Shown here in pieces: positions 33,988 through 44,767 of a stretch of 64,000 nucleotides of DNA. Under the pieces are notes generated by a model that had not been told where the DNA came from, ran no database searches, and saw only the letters and a list, made by a program, of their open reading frames with translations. The position numbers and the translations under genes are program-made. Position 1 is the first letter of the stretch. Every line of letters begins with the position of its first letter. This stretch comes from Gentiana macrophylla (taxonomy: Eukaryota > Streptophyta > Magnoliopsida > Gentianales > Gentianaceae): NCBI GenBank assembly GCA_026214975.1, contig CM047805.1:109921845-109985844 (forward strand). The letters run 5' to 3'.

Positions 33988-35951
33988 ATGTGGTTGCAGC
34001 ATGCCAGTTATACTGACATTTTGACTCAGAGCTGGGGGCTTGATATTGAAGGCACTGCAATGTATCAACTGTGTAAGAGACTAAAAAGACTAAAAGAACC
34101 TCGAGGTTCTTTGAACAAGAAACATTTTGCTCATATTTCAGTTAGGTCTGGAAGTGCTCAGAATCTGCTTGGTAATCTTCAGTCCCAGTATAATTTGGGG
34201 CCTACAGATTTGTTGGCTTCTCAGATTTTGGATCAGAAGAGGATTTGCATTGGATTGGAGGTTGCTGAGGCTTCTTTTCTGTCTCAGAAAGCTAAAGGTG
34301 TTTATATGAAGCTCAGTGACAGGGGATCTAAATTTTTCCACTCCATTGTTAAAAGGAATATTGCTAGGAGGCACATTACTTGTATTAAACTTGCAGATGG
34401 CTATTTTACCACTTCTTATGATCAGGTTGGTGATGCTTTTATGGATTTCTATACTGAACTTTTGGGGACACAGTCTACTGCTGTTCCTGTTGATGTTGAT
34501 GTGGTAAATGCTGGTCCTAGGGTTTCTGCTGCTGCTGCTAATCATTTATTGAGGAATGTTTCTGCAGTTGATATTAAAGAAAATCTGTTTTCCTTTTCTG
34601 ATGACAAAGCCCCTGGACCAGATGGATTCTCTGTTGGTTTTTTCAAAAAGTCTTGGGATATTGTGGGTGAAGATTTCACTAAGGCTGTGTTGGAGTTCTT
34701 TGAAAATGATGCTCTTCTCAAACAGATTAACCACGCTGTTATTGCTTTGATTCCTAAATCTAGTCATCTTTGTTTTGTTGGGTGACTACAGCCTATCTCT
34801 CTTTGCAATGTTACTTATAAGGTGATCTCTAAAATTTTGGCTTCCAGACTTTCTACTTGCCTTCCTGATCTTATAGATGAGGCACAGGCTGGGTTTGTTG
34901 ATGGTAGAGCTATGTCAGACAACATTTTCCTTTTCCAGGAGTTGATCAGGCATTATGGAGTGGAAAGGGGCCCCCAAGGTGTCTGATTAAGGTGGATATC
35001 AATAAGGCCTTTGATTCTGTTCATTGGTCTTTCTTAGAGGCTGTTTTGAGGGGTTTTGGCTTTCCAGACAGGTTTGTAGAGTGGATAATGCTTTGTGTTA
35101 CTTCTACTTCTTATTCACTCTCTATTAATGGGGAATTGAAGGGGTTCTTCCCTAGAAAAAGAGGTTTGAGACAAGGTGACCCTCTTTCTCCCTTTCTGTT
35201 TGTTATTTGTATGGAGTACTTCTCCAGGATGCTAAGAATACTGGGTGAGGATTCTGAGCTTAATTATTATGCTGGTTGCCAGAATCTCAAGATAAACCAT
35301 CTTGCCTTTGCTGATGACTTGATGCTGTTTGCTAGAGGTGATCCTATTTATGTTACCTTATTGATGAGTTGTTTACCTTCTTTTGGTGAATGCTCTGGTT
35401 TGTCTGCTAACCTGTTGAAATCAGAGATGTTCTGTGCTAGTTTAAGTGATGATGCCAAGGTGGACCTGCTTGACATCACTGGTTTAAAGGAAGGGGTGTT
35501 ACCCATTAGATACCTGGGAATTCCTTTGTGTTCTGTTAGACTGAATGTTGGACATTATGATCCACTCTTTACATCTTTGAGGAGTTATTTCAGTAGCTGG
35601 AAAGGTTCAACCCTATCTTATGCAGGTAGGTTACAGCTTATCCTTTATGTAATTCAAGGGGTTCACTGTTTTTGGTTAGGAATTTTCCCTATTATTGGCA
35701 GTGTCAGGTTGAAATTGGACCAGCTGTGTAGGAGGTTCTTGTGGGGAGGTTCTTGTGACTCCTTTCGAAAGTCCTTGGTTAGTTGGGAAGCTGTTTGTGT
35801 ACCTAAAAATGAGGGTGGACTTGGGATCTTTCAGTTGGATGCTTGGAATTTGGCCCTCCTTTGTAGAATCCTGTGGAATTTCCAATACAAGAAGGACTGT
35901 CTGTGGGTCAAATGGATCAGTGAGGAGTACTTGAAGAATTTGGATATCTAG
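33988..35951 (+). pseudogene. LINE1 ORF2: linker and reverse transcriptase
   Basis: The linker (33988-34500) ends in DDKAPGPDGFSVGFFKKSW, the RT entry motif. A TGA at 34783-34785 and a frameshift near 34985 precede the main RT frame, 34992-35951 (319 codons). That frame has DINKAFDSVHWSFLE, RKRGLRQGDPLSPFLFV and FADDLMLF, the plant L1 form of the YADD catalytic box. The RT core itself is intact apart from the breaks. Confidence 0.9.
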
Positions 35952-36926
35952 GGTTATCAGTGCAAGCATGGGGATTCTGCCTTGATCAAGGCTCTGTTTG
36001 GAATCGAGGGACGGGATCTTTGGATCTGCTGGCTCTCCGATCTTTGCTCTGGCCTTGTTGCAATCTTGGACTTGTGGCTCTAAGTTATGTCCCGAGTTTG
36101 CTTATGATTTCTTCGAGGAGGAAAGGTCCTAAAGTTTGGTGGTGCGGACTGTCTCGGAACCTAGGGCTACTCCAAAGCAATTGTTTCATCTTGTGGATGG
36201 CTTTGAAGAATTGCTTACTCACTACTTGATAGGTTGGTTTTTGATGACAAGACACCGCTCACTCTGTGGATTGGTGAATGAATCTGCTCCCATTTGTTTT
36301 TCCAAGTGTCCTACTTCTTGTTTGGTTTGGGAAAATCGGTTTCGGCTTGGCATCGATAGGAGATTAGAGGCGTAGTTAGTTTCATTAGATGGATTGGCGA
36401 GAAAGTGTAAGGGTACTTCTTTTGGGAATGCGCCCGATCCGCTTCTCTCTCTGTTGTGGTGTATTGGCTTTGGCATATGAGGAATAAGAGGAGATTTGAA
36501 GGCATTTTAATGAACATACCTGATATTTTGCATTGTATTAAGACTCACATCTACTATATAATGCAGGCTGCTTTTCCTTTGTACACTTTTACCCCATGAT
36601 GTTAGGGTTTTGTACATCTTTTGTGTTGTCTTTTGGTATTTGTTGGTGGTTGTTTGAGATTATTTTTTTTCTCTACACCCCAAGGGATAGGCTCTGTGAG
36701 TTATGCTCTCATATGACCCCTGTTTTTGCAGTTTTTGAGTGTTGATAGGGGTTTAGTGGCTGTTGTTTCTTGTAGCATATAACCTCAAGGGTCTTATGCT
36801 GCCTGAAATCAACAAATCTAACCTCTTCTCAACATTTTGTAGATACTAGCCTAGAATCTTTGTTTAGGATGTAGCTCTTGTAGTTTGCATACCTTGGTTT
36901 AATATATTTACATTCAACCAAAAAAA
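35952..36926 (+). pseudogene. LINE1 ORF2 tail and 3' UTR
   Basis: Pieces of the C-terminal zf-RVT type region appear in several frames between 36080 and 36480 (KVWWCGLSRNLG, then a Trp-rich stretch). From about 36590 the sequence is non-coding 3' UTR, ending with a short A-run. Confidence 0.65.
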
Positions 36927-37220
36927 GTATGAAAGAATTTACTATTCATATCACAAAAATTCATGCATATAACCCTAGATTTTTTAAACCACATAATTTC
37001 TTCTTGTTAAATGATCTCATTAAAAACTTTAATAAGTTCCTTTTGGAGTTTAAAAAAAAATTGATTATGGTTCAAAGCAAGAGATAACTCAAACCCTCTT
37101 AATATGGCAAGAATAATCTTTTTCTTACTATAGATATTGTCAAACACGTCTTTATTCCAGGAAACGAGATTAATCTTGAGACAATCAAGGTTATTCCAAG
37201 AATCAATACCTTTGACAACC
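36927..37220 (-). pseudogene. LINE3 ORF2 fragment (linker before RT)
   Basis: No long ORF is present, but the minus strand translates through VVKGIDSWNN, SWNKDVFDNIYSKKK, FFKLQKELIKVFNEII and MWFKKSRV up to SKFFHT. This is the standard linker of plant L1 ORF2 between endonuclease and RT. It continues the endonuclease fragment at 56547-57005 once copia D is removed. The left side is cut by LINE1. Confidence 0.75.
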
Positions 37221-37401
37221 CATGCTATACATTAACTCTTGATTATCTTACGTTCATTCTTTACAATAATATATGTTCAACTTATATCTTAGACATTAAT
37301 GGATTGATGCATGTTTATCATATGATTTATCAAGATTTATTACTACTTGCAAAATATATTTTCAATGTATTTACTAGATATTTCAAATTATTATTGCAAC
37401 A
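37221..37401 (-). repeat. 3' LTR of D (truncated)
   Basis: The 181 bp match the terminal half of 56193-56546 and end in CAACA beside a polypurine tract. The outer 170 bp are missing; LINE3 sequence begins instead. Confidence 0.88.
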
Positions 37402-37413
37402 CCCCCTCTTAAT
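37402..37413 (-). other. Polypurine tract of D
   Basis: Minus strand TTAAGAGGGGG lies directly before the LTR start TGTTG. Confidence 0.85.
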
Positions 37414-37527
37414 CTGAAATTTCTTCCTGAACTCCAAGTTTCATCCTTAGAGTTTGAAAATTTTCAACCTTTAACGGCTTCGTGAAAATATTTGCAATCT
37501 GATCTTGTGACTTCACGAACTCAAGCT

Positions 37528-38391
37528 TTATTTCTTTCTTGGATACACAATCTCGGATGAAATGATACTTAGTGTCAATATGCTTGCTCCTTCATGAAAC
37601 ACCAGATTCTCGTGGATGAAATGATACTTAGTATCAATATGCTTGCTCCTTTCATGAAACACCGGATTCTTGGACAAATCCAAAGCGGATTTATTATCGA
37701 CGTAAATCTCTGTTGGTTCTCCTTGCGGTAGGTGAAGTTCCTTCAAAAAACTTCTCATCCAAATAGCATGACAAACACAAGCACTTGCTGCGACATACTC
37801 GGCTTCACACGTAGAAAGAGTCACAGTTGGCTGCTTTTTCGAACTCCAAGTAAATGCAGAATTTCCCATAAAGAAAGTAAATCCAGTGGTACTTTTTCGA
37901 TCAACATCACATGCCCAATCACTATCACTATACCCAACAAGTTTAGCATCATCAGAAGATGTGTAGAACACGCCGTAATTTGTTGTACCTTTGATGTACT
38001 GGAGTATTCTTTTGGCTACTTTTAGATATAACATAGTAGGAGCTTCCACATATCGACTAATAAGTCCAACACCATAAAGAATATCTGGTCTTGTACAAGT
38101 CAAGTACCTAAAACTTCCAACAAGTCTTTTAAAGAATGTGGGATTTATCTTCACACCATTTTTATCCAATGATAATTTGACTCCACATTCAATAGGGGTG
38201 CTAACCGGCTTGCAATTCATCATCTCGAATTTCTTTAGAATTTCATTAGCATATCTTTCTTGAGAAATAAATATTCTATCATCTTTGCTTCAATTCAATG
38301 CCAAGATAATATGACATCAATCCGATGTCCGTCATTTCAAACTCTTTGCCATATCTCGTTTAAAATCATCAATAATCTGGGTTGGGGAACG
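37528..38391 (-). pseudogene. pol: D pol: RT C-terminus and RNase H
   Basis: RNase H is open for 231 codons with YSDSDWACDVDRKSTTGF, STCEAEYVAAS, YVDNKSALDLSKNPVFHE and TKYHFIHE. Upstream, up to 38391, the RT thumb (TDIGLMSYYLGIE) is readable with a frameshift. The C-terminus is replaced by sequence from a 59-bp tandem duplication, so the frame is wrong after IHE. Confidence 0.88.
37555..37672 (-). repeat. 59-bp tandem duplication in D pol
   Basis: Units start GGATGA at 37555 and 37614 and share the sequence around AAATGATACTTAGT to CACC.GATTCT with three changes. It shifts the reading frame at the C-terminus of RNase H. Confidence 0.8.
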
Positions 38392-39361
38392 TACTCTTGA
38401 AGTAGATTTTCCGAGACTTTTTGACTTGAGAAAGATAGTGAGTGTGCGGTGAGTGATAGAGGGTGGTTTGTAGAGGGGGTTTGATGTTGGGATTGGGAGT
38501 GGAGAAGAGAATTAAGAGGGAGAGATTTGGCGGAATTTATTGATCTTAATGCTTTGCTCTCTTATGTATCACCCATTGCAGCCAATGTCGACACACCATT
38601 TTTGAGGCTTAGTTTCAATGGTATCTTTTCAGTGGCCCTGTTAAAGAAGATCATGCTTAATGTGTCAGCATTCGACGATCGTTCTATTTCTTTTTCTTGG
38701 AGGTGGAATGATGATGTTCCGTCAAAAGTTAACATATTTAATTGGAAGGTTGCACACAATCGAGTTCCCTCACGCACTCATGTTGCAAACAGAGGTATTG
38801 CGGTTGACGATCAAATATGTCCTTTCTACAAGGAGGTGGATGAGGATATTTCACATTTATTTCTCTTTTCATTTACCTCATACATTTGGTGCAAGATTTT
38901 TGCTTGGACTTCGATACCCAGACTGAATTTTACGGAATGAGATTCATTCTTCTGTTACATTCCTTTAGCAGCAAGGCATGGTGAGAAATATTTAATATGG
39001 GATTCTATCAAAAAGGTTTTTTTTGGTCTATTTGGACGGCTAGAAACTCTGTTGTTTTTAACTCCAAAGTTTCCAATGCCGACAATTTATTTGGAGAGAT
39101 TCAAGGAAGAAGCTTCACGTGGATAACTATAAGAAAAAGCAGTATCAACAACGATTGGACGACTTGGACAAACAATCCTCTTTCTTTGAGCAACAGTAAT
39201 GACTAGTTGGGTATTGAAACGTAGTTTGTTTGTTTGTTCGTTTTTTTATTTGGTGAATTGGCATTTTCTACGGCTTGGATATATTTTTTGTAATCTGAAC
39301 CTTTTGTTATCTAGCGTATTGCTAGATTTTTATAAATAAAATTTCTTGCTGTTCAAAAAAA
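38392..39361 (+). mobile_element. LINE2: 5'-truncated LINE insertion in D
   Basis: The insertion interrupts D pol between the YVDD and thumb regions of RT. It ends in an A-run at about 39354-39361. Its only coding part is the C-terminal zinc region of ORF2. D text continues on either side (TGDNP right, IIDDFKRDM left). A short AATC at both ends may be the target duplication. Confidence 0.85.
38527..38940 (+). pseudogene. LINE2 ORF2 C-terminal zf-RVT domain
   Basis: The frame of 137 codons has FSWRWNDDVPSKVNIFNWKV, then NRVPSRTHVANRGI, CPFYKEVDEDISHLF. It matches the zinc-binding region after RT in plant LINEs, with C..C replaced by CPFY (second Cys lost). A further piece follows at 38997-39206 (SIWTARNSVVFN). 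The rest is 3' UTR. Confidence 0.82.
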
Positions 39362-39900
39362 AATCCTTGGATTATCTCCGGTAAAAATTAAGTCATCCAC
39401 ATACAAGCATACGAATAATTTATCACCATTTTTGTTTGAATTAACATATAAAGCATGTTCATGTGAACATTTGGTAAATCCTTTTGCCTTGAAATATTTA
39501 TCGATCCTGCTATTCCAAGCACGAGAGGTATGCTTCAAGCCATACAGAGCTTTCTTTAATTTTGACACCATTTTCTCTTGGCCTTTTACGACATACCCGG
39601 AGGTTGATCAATATAAACTTCTTCCTCCAATGCCATTCAAAAATGCGGATTTCACATCCATTTGATTAGTTTTCCAATGATTCTGAGCTGCAAGCAAAAT
39701 AATCATACGAATCGTTTCAAGATGAGCAACTGGATCAAAAACCTCATCATAATTGATCCTGGCCTTTTGCTTGTACCCTTTGGCAACTAATCTTGCTTTG
39801 TACTTCTCTGTCTCACCGTTTGCATTTTTCTTAATTTTGTATACCCACTTCACACCAATCTTACTTTTGTCTTTAGGTTATTGTGCTAACTCCCACGTCT
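39362..39900 (-). pseudogene. pol: D pol: reverse transcriptase
   Basis: Minus strand blocks: MKWVYKIKKNANGE and LVAKGYKQK (near 39780-39850), [29 protein letters not shown], and the catalytic LYVDDLIFTGDN at about 39375-39415. The palm motifs are kept, but a frameshift near 39600 and the LINE2 insertion inactivate it. Confidence 0.88.
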
Positions 39901-41500
39901 CATTCTTCAATATTGAGTTGATTTCCTTGTCCATTGCATCTTTCCATTTCTTATTAATATAAACATCCTTATAGGATATTGGCTCAGTCTCGGCAAATAA
40001 ACAAAAATTTAGTAAAATCATCCAAAGTTGGTACCTCTTATGTAGCATCATATAAATCGCGTAGCGTTCTATATCTCCGAGGACGTTCACTGGAACTTGT
40101 ATCTTCAACTGGTGTATTATGCGGAGGAGGTGTTGGTGGAGGAGTAGTAACTTTTGTTGTATCTTGCATCTCATCATCAGGGAATGAAATATATTTGTAG
40201 TCTTCATTTTTAGTGTTCCATTCCCAAACATCTTCTTTATCAAACTCAACATCTCTACTAACCACAAATTTTCCATTGTTCGGATTGTACAATTTATGGC
40301 CTTTAGAACTTGGATTACAGCCAATAAATACATACCTTGCACTTTTATCATCAAGTTTCGTTCTATGTTCATCGGGCATACGTGCATAGGCTATGCATCC
40401 AAATACTCGCAAATGAGAAACACTCAGCTTGTGGACACTCCATGCTTCTTGGGGTGTTACGCCATTGACACTTCTTGTATAACATTGATTCAGTAAATAA
40501 ACAGCCCAAGAAACAGCTTCCGCCCAATATTCTTTTGGCATATTTTTGCATTTCAACATACTCCTCGCCATGTTCAATATAGTCCGGTTCTTCCTTTCCG
40601 ATGCTCCATTTTGTTGTGGTGAGTATGGAACTGTCATAGGACGCCTGATGCCATTCATCTCACAAAAATCTTTGATATAAATTCACCACCTCTATTGGAT
40701 CGAAGAGCTTTAATTTGATAGCCACTTTGTTTCTCCACCATCAACTTGAATTTTTTAATAGTTTCAAACACCTCTGATTTTTCCTTAAAAAATACACCCA
40801 AGTTTTCCGAGAATAATCATCGATAAATGTTTCAAAATAATGATTCTTACCAAGAGACGATGGCTTGATAGGTCCGCATACATCCGAATAAACCAGCTCC
40901 AATGGTTGCTTTGCCCTTGTCAAAGACTCTTTCCGAAAACTCTTCCTTGCTTGTTTGCCAAGAGGACATCCTTCACACAATTGATTTGGATGACTTATGA
41001 AAGGCAATCATTTCACCATGATTCCTTTTGCTCATAAATTTCAAGCCATCGAAATTCATGTGTCCAAGCCGCAAATGCCATAGCCAATATGAATTTTTAA
41101 AACAAGAATTCAAGCACATAGGAGTATCACTTTGAATGTTCAACAAAAACATTTTATTTTTCGTCATAGTCACTTTGGCAAGCATTCCATTCTCATCTTT
41201 CATTGTCAAACTTTTATCTTTCAAATGTATGCCATAATTTTTCTCCAAAAGTTGTCCCAAACTTAAAATGTTACTTTTTATATTTGGAACATAACATACA
41301 TTTGAAATAAATTGATGTCTTCCATCTTTCATCTTAATTAGAATCGTACATTGTCCTTTTACATGAAATTTTGAGGCATCACCAAATGGTATATCATCAT
41401 TGATGGATTCATCAAGCTCCACAAATAATTTTTTCTTGCCACAAATGTGACAGCTTGCACCCGAGTCAAGATACCATTGATCACTTTCTTTACCTTTGTT
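39901..41500 (-). pseudogene. pol: D pol: integrase and protease
   Basis: From right to left: protease with an intact DSG in WYLDSGASCHICG (near 41450-41470), pre-integrase zinc region (YWLWHLRLGHMNFDGLK, QLCEGCPLGKQARKS), and integrase core FIDDYSRKTWVYF. The second catalytic block reads RSNRGGEF where Asp is expected (40690-40720). PQQNGASERKNRTI carries the catalytic Glu. Frameshifts lie near 40670-40740 and 40975. The C-terminal linker is Pro-rich (PPPTPPPHNTP). Confidence 0.87.
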
Positions 41501-42101
41501 ATAAACACAGATATGAATATGCAGTTTAAGAAAGAAACAAACACAGATAGCAATGCAAACGTAAAGAATGGTGGAATTGATAAAACACAGAAACAAGAAG
41601 AACACAGTGATTTAACGTGGTTTCGGCGCAGCCGACTACTCCACGGGCAGAAAATGAGATATTTTATTATGCACAGAATTACAAGGTTTCCACAATTGTG
41701 TGGACAACACTCTTGAAAGACACACATTGCATTGATTACAACATTGGTATTTATAGACACAAGTCCCAAACCCTAACCGCCATAGATCTTTGTCGGAACT
41801 ACCATAAATACCAGATGTGGACCCGACTCATTTGTTATCCACCAGACGAAACTCACTCAAAGCGACTTCCTGGACTTGTAATCAATCGCCGCCAGATGTA
41901 GAACTCGGCTATACTCTCGGCAAAACTCAGTAGTCAGAAGCGATGCGACTTGAAGAAAACTTCGGTTGCACTTCATCAAACTGACTTTCACAGAACTGAA
42001 TATACTTAACTGAACTGACCATCAATCTTAGGCTCAGTTTTTCTCAGATTAGTTCCACCAGATATTTCTCAGTTTAGAGATCAAGTCACCAAAACTGACA
42101 A
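41497..42101 (-). repeat. 3' LTR of H
   Basis: The 605 bp run from TGTTATAAAC to CTGACA on the plus strand. The right edge meets a polypurine tract. The partner LTR is not in the window. The text near 41610 (TTTAACGTGG) is a motif seen near the end of many plant copia LTRs. Confidence 0.75.
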
Positions 42102-42113
42102 ATCTCCACCTTG
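42102..42113 (-). other. Polypurine tract of H
   Basis: Minus strand AAGGTGGAGATT before TGTCAG. Confidence 0.82.
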
Positions 42114-42260
42114 ACTTGAACTCTGATTCAACGTCACCAGATTGCATAATCAGATGTACTTGTACCAGATGCACTCGTCAATGCCAGGATGTATAGTACC
42201 AGACTTCTCCTCAGAATCCACTCAAGTTGATCTGTCCTCAACTGAGTATCCAGAATTCAG

Positions 42261-42335
42261 TTTACAAGCTTTGAATATTCAGCAAGTCCAGACACAACTG
42301 AAACTTGCTCTGCTGAACTGGTTTAGTGAACATAT
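42261..42335 (-). pseudogene. pol: H pol: last codons, split off by G
   Basis: The minus strand reads MFTKPVQQSKFQL to a stop at 42261-42263. The preceding codons (ENPAD) are at 49760-49790, on the other side of G. Together they give the usual copia end, ADMFTKP. Confidence 0.85.
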
Positions 42336-42701
42336 TGATGACGGAAAAATTCACTGTTATTTTTATAACTTTTCACCCCGTTTCTGATATCATTTTGAGC
42401 ACTTTTGTATCATTTCGAGTCTTTAATTCCTAAATTTCATAAAAATATATAAGTCATGAATATTTTATAAAATATCGTGTTTTTATGTGTTTTTAATAGT
42501 TATTGTACCAGTTTAGTAACCGGAGTGTCGTGTCAGATTTTCGTTTGGTATTTTGGTGGTTTATTGCAGAATTATAGGTTGACAAACTCCTGAGTAATGA
42601 CACGTTTTGAGGCCTAAAAGAGGTATTTTTAGGGATATAAGAGTGTGCCACTAACTTAAGTGGCTCAGTGGCTCAGTGGTTAGTGGTACCACTAACGAAT
42701 T

Positions 42702-43212
42702 ATATCTTCGACGAACAAATGGCTCATTAAAACGGCATTTTCTGAAGAAGTGTCCTTAATGAAAGTTGTAGATCCTTGAAAGAGCTTTCCAACGCATTTT
42801 GAATCACGTCAATCGGACTTCTACAACTCAAATATCATTAAGTCAAGTGGTCAAGTGGCTAATCGATTCGATTTAGTGGAAATCGAGAAATATCTTCGAC
42901 GAATGAATGGGCCATCAAAACGGCATTTTCTGAAGAAGTGTAATTCATGAAAGTTGTAGATCTTCAAATAAGCTTTCCAACGCACTTTGAATCACGTCAA
43001 TCGGACTTCTACAACTCAAGTATCATTAAGTCAAGTGGTCAAGTGGCTAATCGATTCTATTTAGTGGAAATCGAGAAATATCTTCGACGAACGAATGACC
43101 CATCAAAACGGCATTTTCTGAAGAAGTGTCCTTCATGAAAGTTGTAGATCTTCAAATAATCTTTCCAACGCACTTTGAATCACGTCAATCGGCGGTCTAC
43201 AACTCAAGTTAT
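42702..43212 (+). repeat. Three 188-bp tandem units in 5' LTR of G
   Basis: ATATCTTCGACGAA starts units at 42702, 42890 and 43078. The last is incomplete. Each unit includes the conserved block around TTTCCAACGCA. M has one unit only. Confidence 0.9.
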
Positions 43213-43238
43213 GGGCATTTTACCGAATCAAACTGAGC

Positions 43239-43295
43239 CCGGTTCGAACCGGCCTCCTACTCGGTTCGAACCGGCCCATTTTGAGCCTATAAATA
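43239..43295 (+). promoter_or_regulatory. Palindrome pair and TATA box in 5' LTR of G
   Basis: CCGGTTCGAACCGG at 43239-43252 and CGGTTCGAACCG at 43262-43273 have cores 22 bp apart. TATAAATA follows at 43288-43295, 15 bp later. This is the core promoter of the LTR; the palindromes are candidate binding sites. Confidence 0.65.
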
Positions 43296-43494
43296 CACCC
43301 CCATTTCACCTTCATTTCTTGCCCCTTTCTTCTCCCTTCCCTCTTCATCTTCTCCCTTCTATTTTTCATGTTTTGGGGCCTATATATATCTATAGATATA
43401 TATATTTGTAGTTGTAATTCTTCGAATAATTATCGTTATAATATCGTTTCTGTTCTTCGTTCTTTCTTTCTTGTTTTCTTTCATTTTGTTATAT

Positions 43495-43527
<33 letters not shown>

Positions 43528-44582
43528 TATCGAGAATCTGGCAAATGATTGGATTAATGTTTTAATTTGGTTTTAATAGAATTCTGGCATTGACAGAAGG
43601 CTATTATGTAAAACTTCCCGCCGTTTAATCCATGACATTTCGACAGAGTCTGATTACTTGTAATATCTATATATCTATATATATATATATATATATATAT
43701 GATTAGCTAAACCTTTTTTATAGCCGAAATATGTGAAAACGGGTGAAACGCCCTTGGGAGATGAGTCAGGAGTTGTGTAGCTCTTAAATTAAACGTTCGT
43801 ATGATAAACTCATGTTTTAAAACTTGTTTTGATCATTTTAATAGCTTTGAATGAGATTGACAACTTTGTTCATTGTTACATCGAGCTTATAGATGCATTT
43901 TGCGGCGAGATGTGGGATATGGATATCACTAAAACATAGTCTAGATTGTCAGATTGACAACCTGAGTGACAGGTCAGGACTATGCCTATGTGAGATTCTT
44001 ATTCTTACGAGATGAAGGAAACAGGTATTAGTATCACTAAAACATAGCTTTAATAGTTAGATTGACAACTTAAGTGACACGTTAAAACTATGCTTTTGTG
44101 AGGTTTTTCAGCGGCTTTTTATTCTGGTCAACCTTATTAGGTAAGTTAGCTCTCTAAAGGGAGGGTTAATAAGCCTAGTATGGGGGTTAAGTGAGAGTTG
44201 TTCAGACCTTAACGCAAGAATAAAGAGTTGACACCCGTGAATGTCATATAAACTGAATCAGTTAAAACACACTCCTTGTCAAGTCATTCCTGAGGTGATA
44301 ACCTGTTGGATCATAGTTTGGCTATGCTTTTTAATCTTGTTAGTTAAACTTTACTTTTTGCATTAGTATAATATCTCTCCACCTAAACTTTGATCGCCTA
44401 GACTAAGACACACGTTCGCTTTGGTACTCACAACCACATTTCTCTTGGGATCGACCTCGTACTCCTGTAGCTATTCTAACAATCGACCCGGTACTCTGCT
44501 AGTTAGAGAGTTAGTTTACCCACGGTTACGAGTCTTTTATAAATTGTATTTTTGAAGGGGTAAATTTTAGCTAATCAAAAAT

Positions 44583-44600
44583 TGGCGCCGTTGCCGGGGA
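44583..44600 (+). other. Primer-binding site of G (tRNA-Asp)
   Basis: TGGCGCCGTTGCCGGGGA is an exact complement of the 3' end of plant tRNA-Asp, including CCA. Confidence 0.92.
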
Positions 44601-44626
44601 AATGTGTGATATTGTTGTGATATCTT

Positions 44627-44756
44627 GTAAGTGAACCGAAGGCTTGGGCCTAGGTTTTTATTTTCTTCGTTTTATTTAGATTTCGTGTGTGTGTGTGTTA
44701 AAAAAAAATTAAATTTTTTTTTATTGTTTTCTTGTTGTTTTCTGAAGATCTTGCAG
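44627..44756 (+). other. Probable leader intron of G
   Basis: Donor GTAAGT at 44627 and acceptor ATCTTGCAG ending at 44756, after a T-rich run, bound 130 bp directly before the ORF. B has the same layout. Splicing is inferred. Confidence 0.55.
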
Positions 44757-44767
44757 ATTGGGCTTAA

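Larger units (their letters stand above)
31900..36926 (+). mobile_element. LINE1: L1-type non-LTR retrotransposon, nearly full length
   Basis: ORF1 with a DUF4283-like region and a zinc knuckle is followed by ORF2 with endonuclease, RT and a decayed zinc region, a 3' UTR and a short A-run at 36920-36926. The 5' end is uncertain (about 31900-32200). On the right it joins LINE3 ORF2; on the left it joins copia E. No target duplication was found, so a deletion or rearrangement is likely. Confidence 0.85.
42336..44577 (+). repeat. 5' LTR of G
   Basis: The LTR is 2242 bp, TGATGACGG...CTAATCA. It contains three 188-bp tandem units, a palindrome pair, TATAAATA at 43288 and two (TA)n runs at about 43493-43526 and 43670-43700. 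The copy at 47488-49754 differs mainly in the (TA)n lengths and in a few clusters. Confidence 0.95.

Noticed and set aside
36927..37220. Unique host spacer between LINE1 and D
   Set aside because: Translation of the minus strand shows L1 ORF2 linker motifs that continue the fragment beyond D.
41617..41901. ORFs inside the LTR of H
   Set aside because: They lie in LTR sequence with LTR boundaries on both sides and show no domain.
42702..43212. CRISPR-like array
   Set aside because: Units are 188 bp without short repeats and unique spacers, in a plant LTR.
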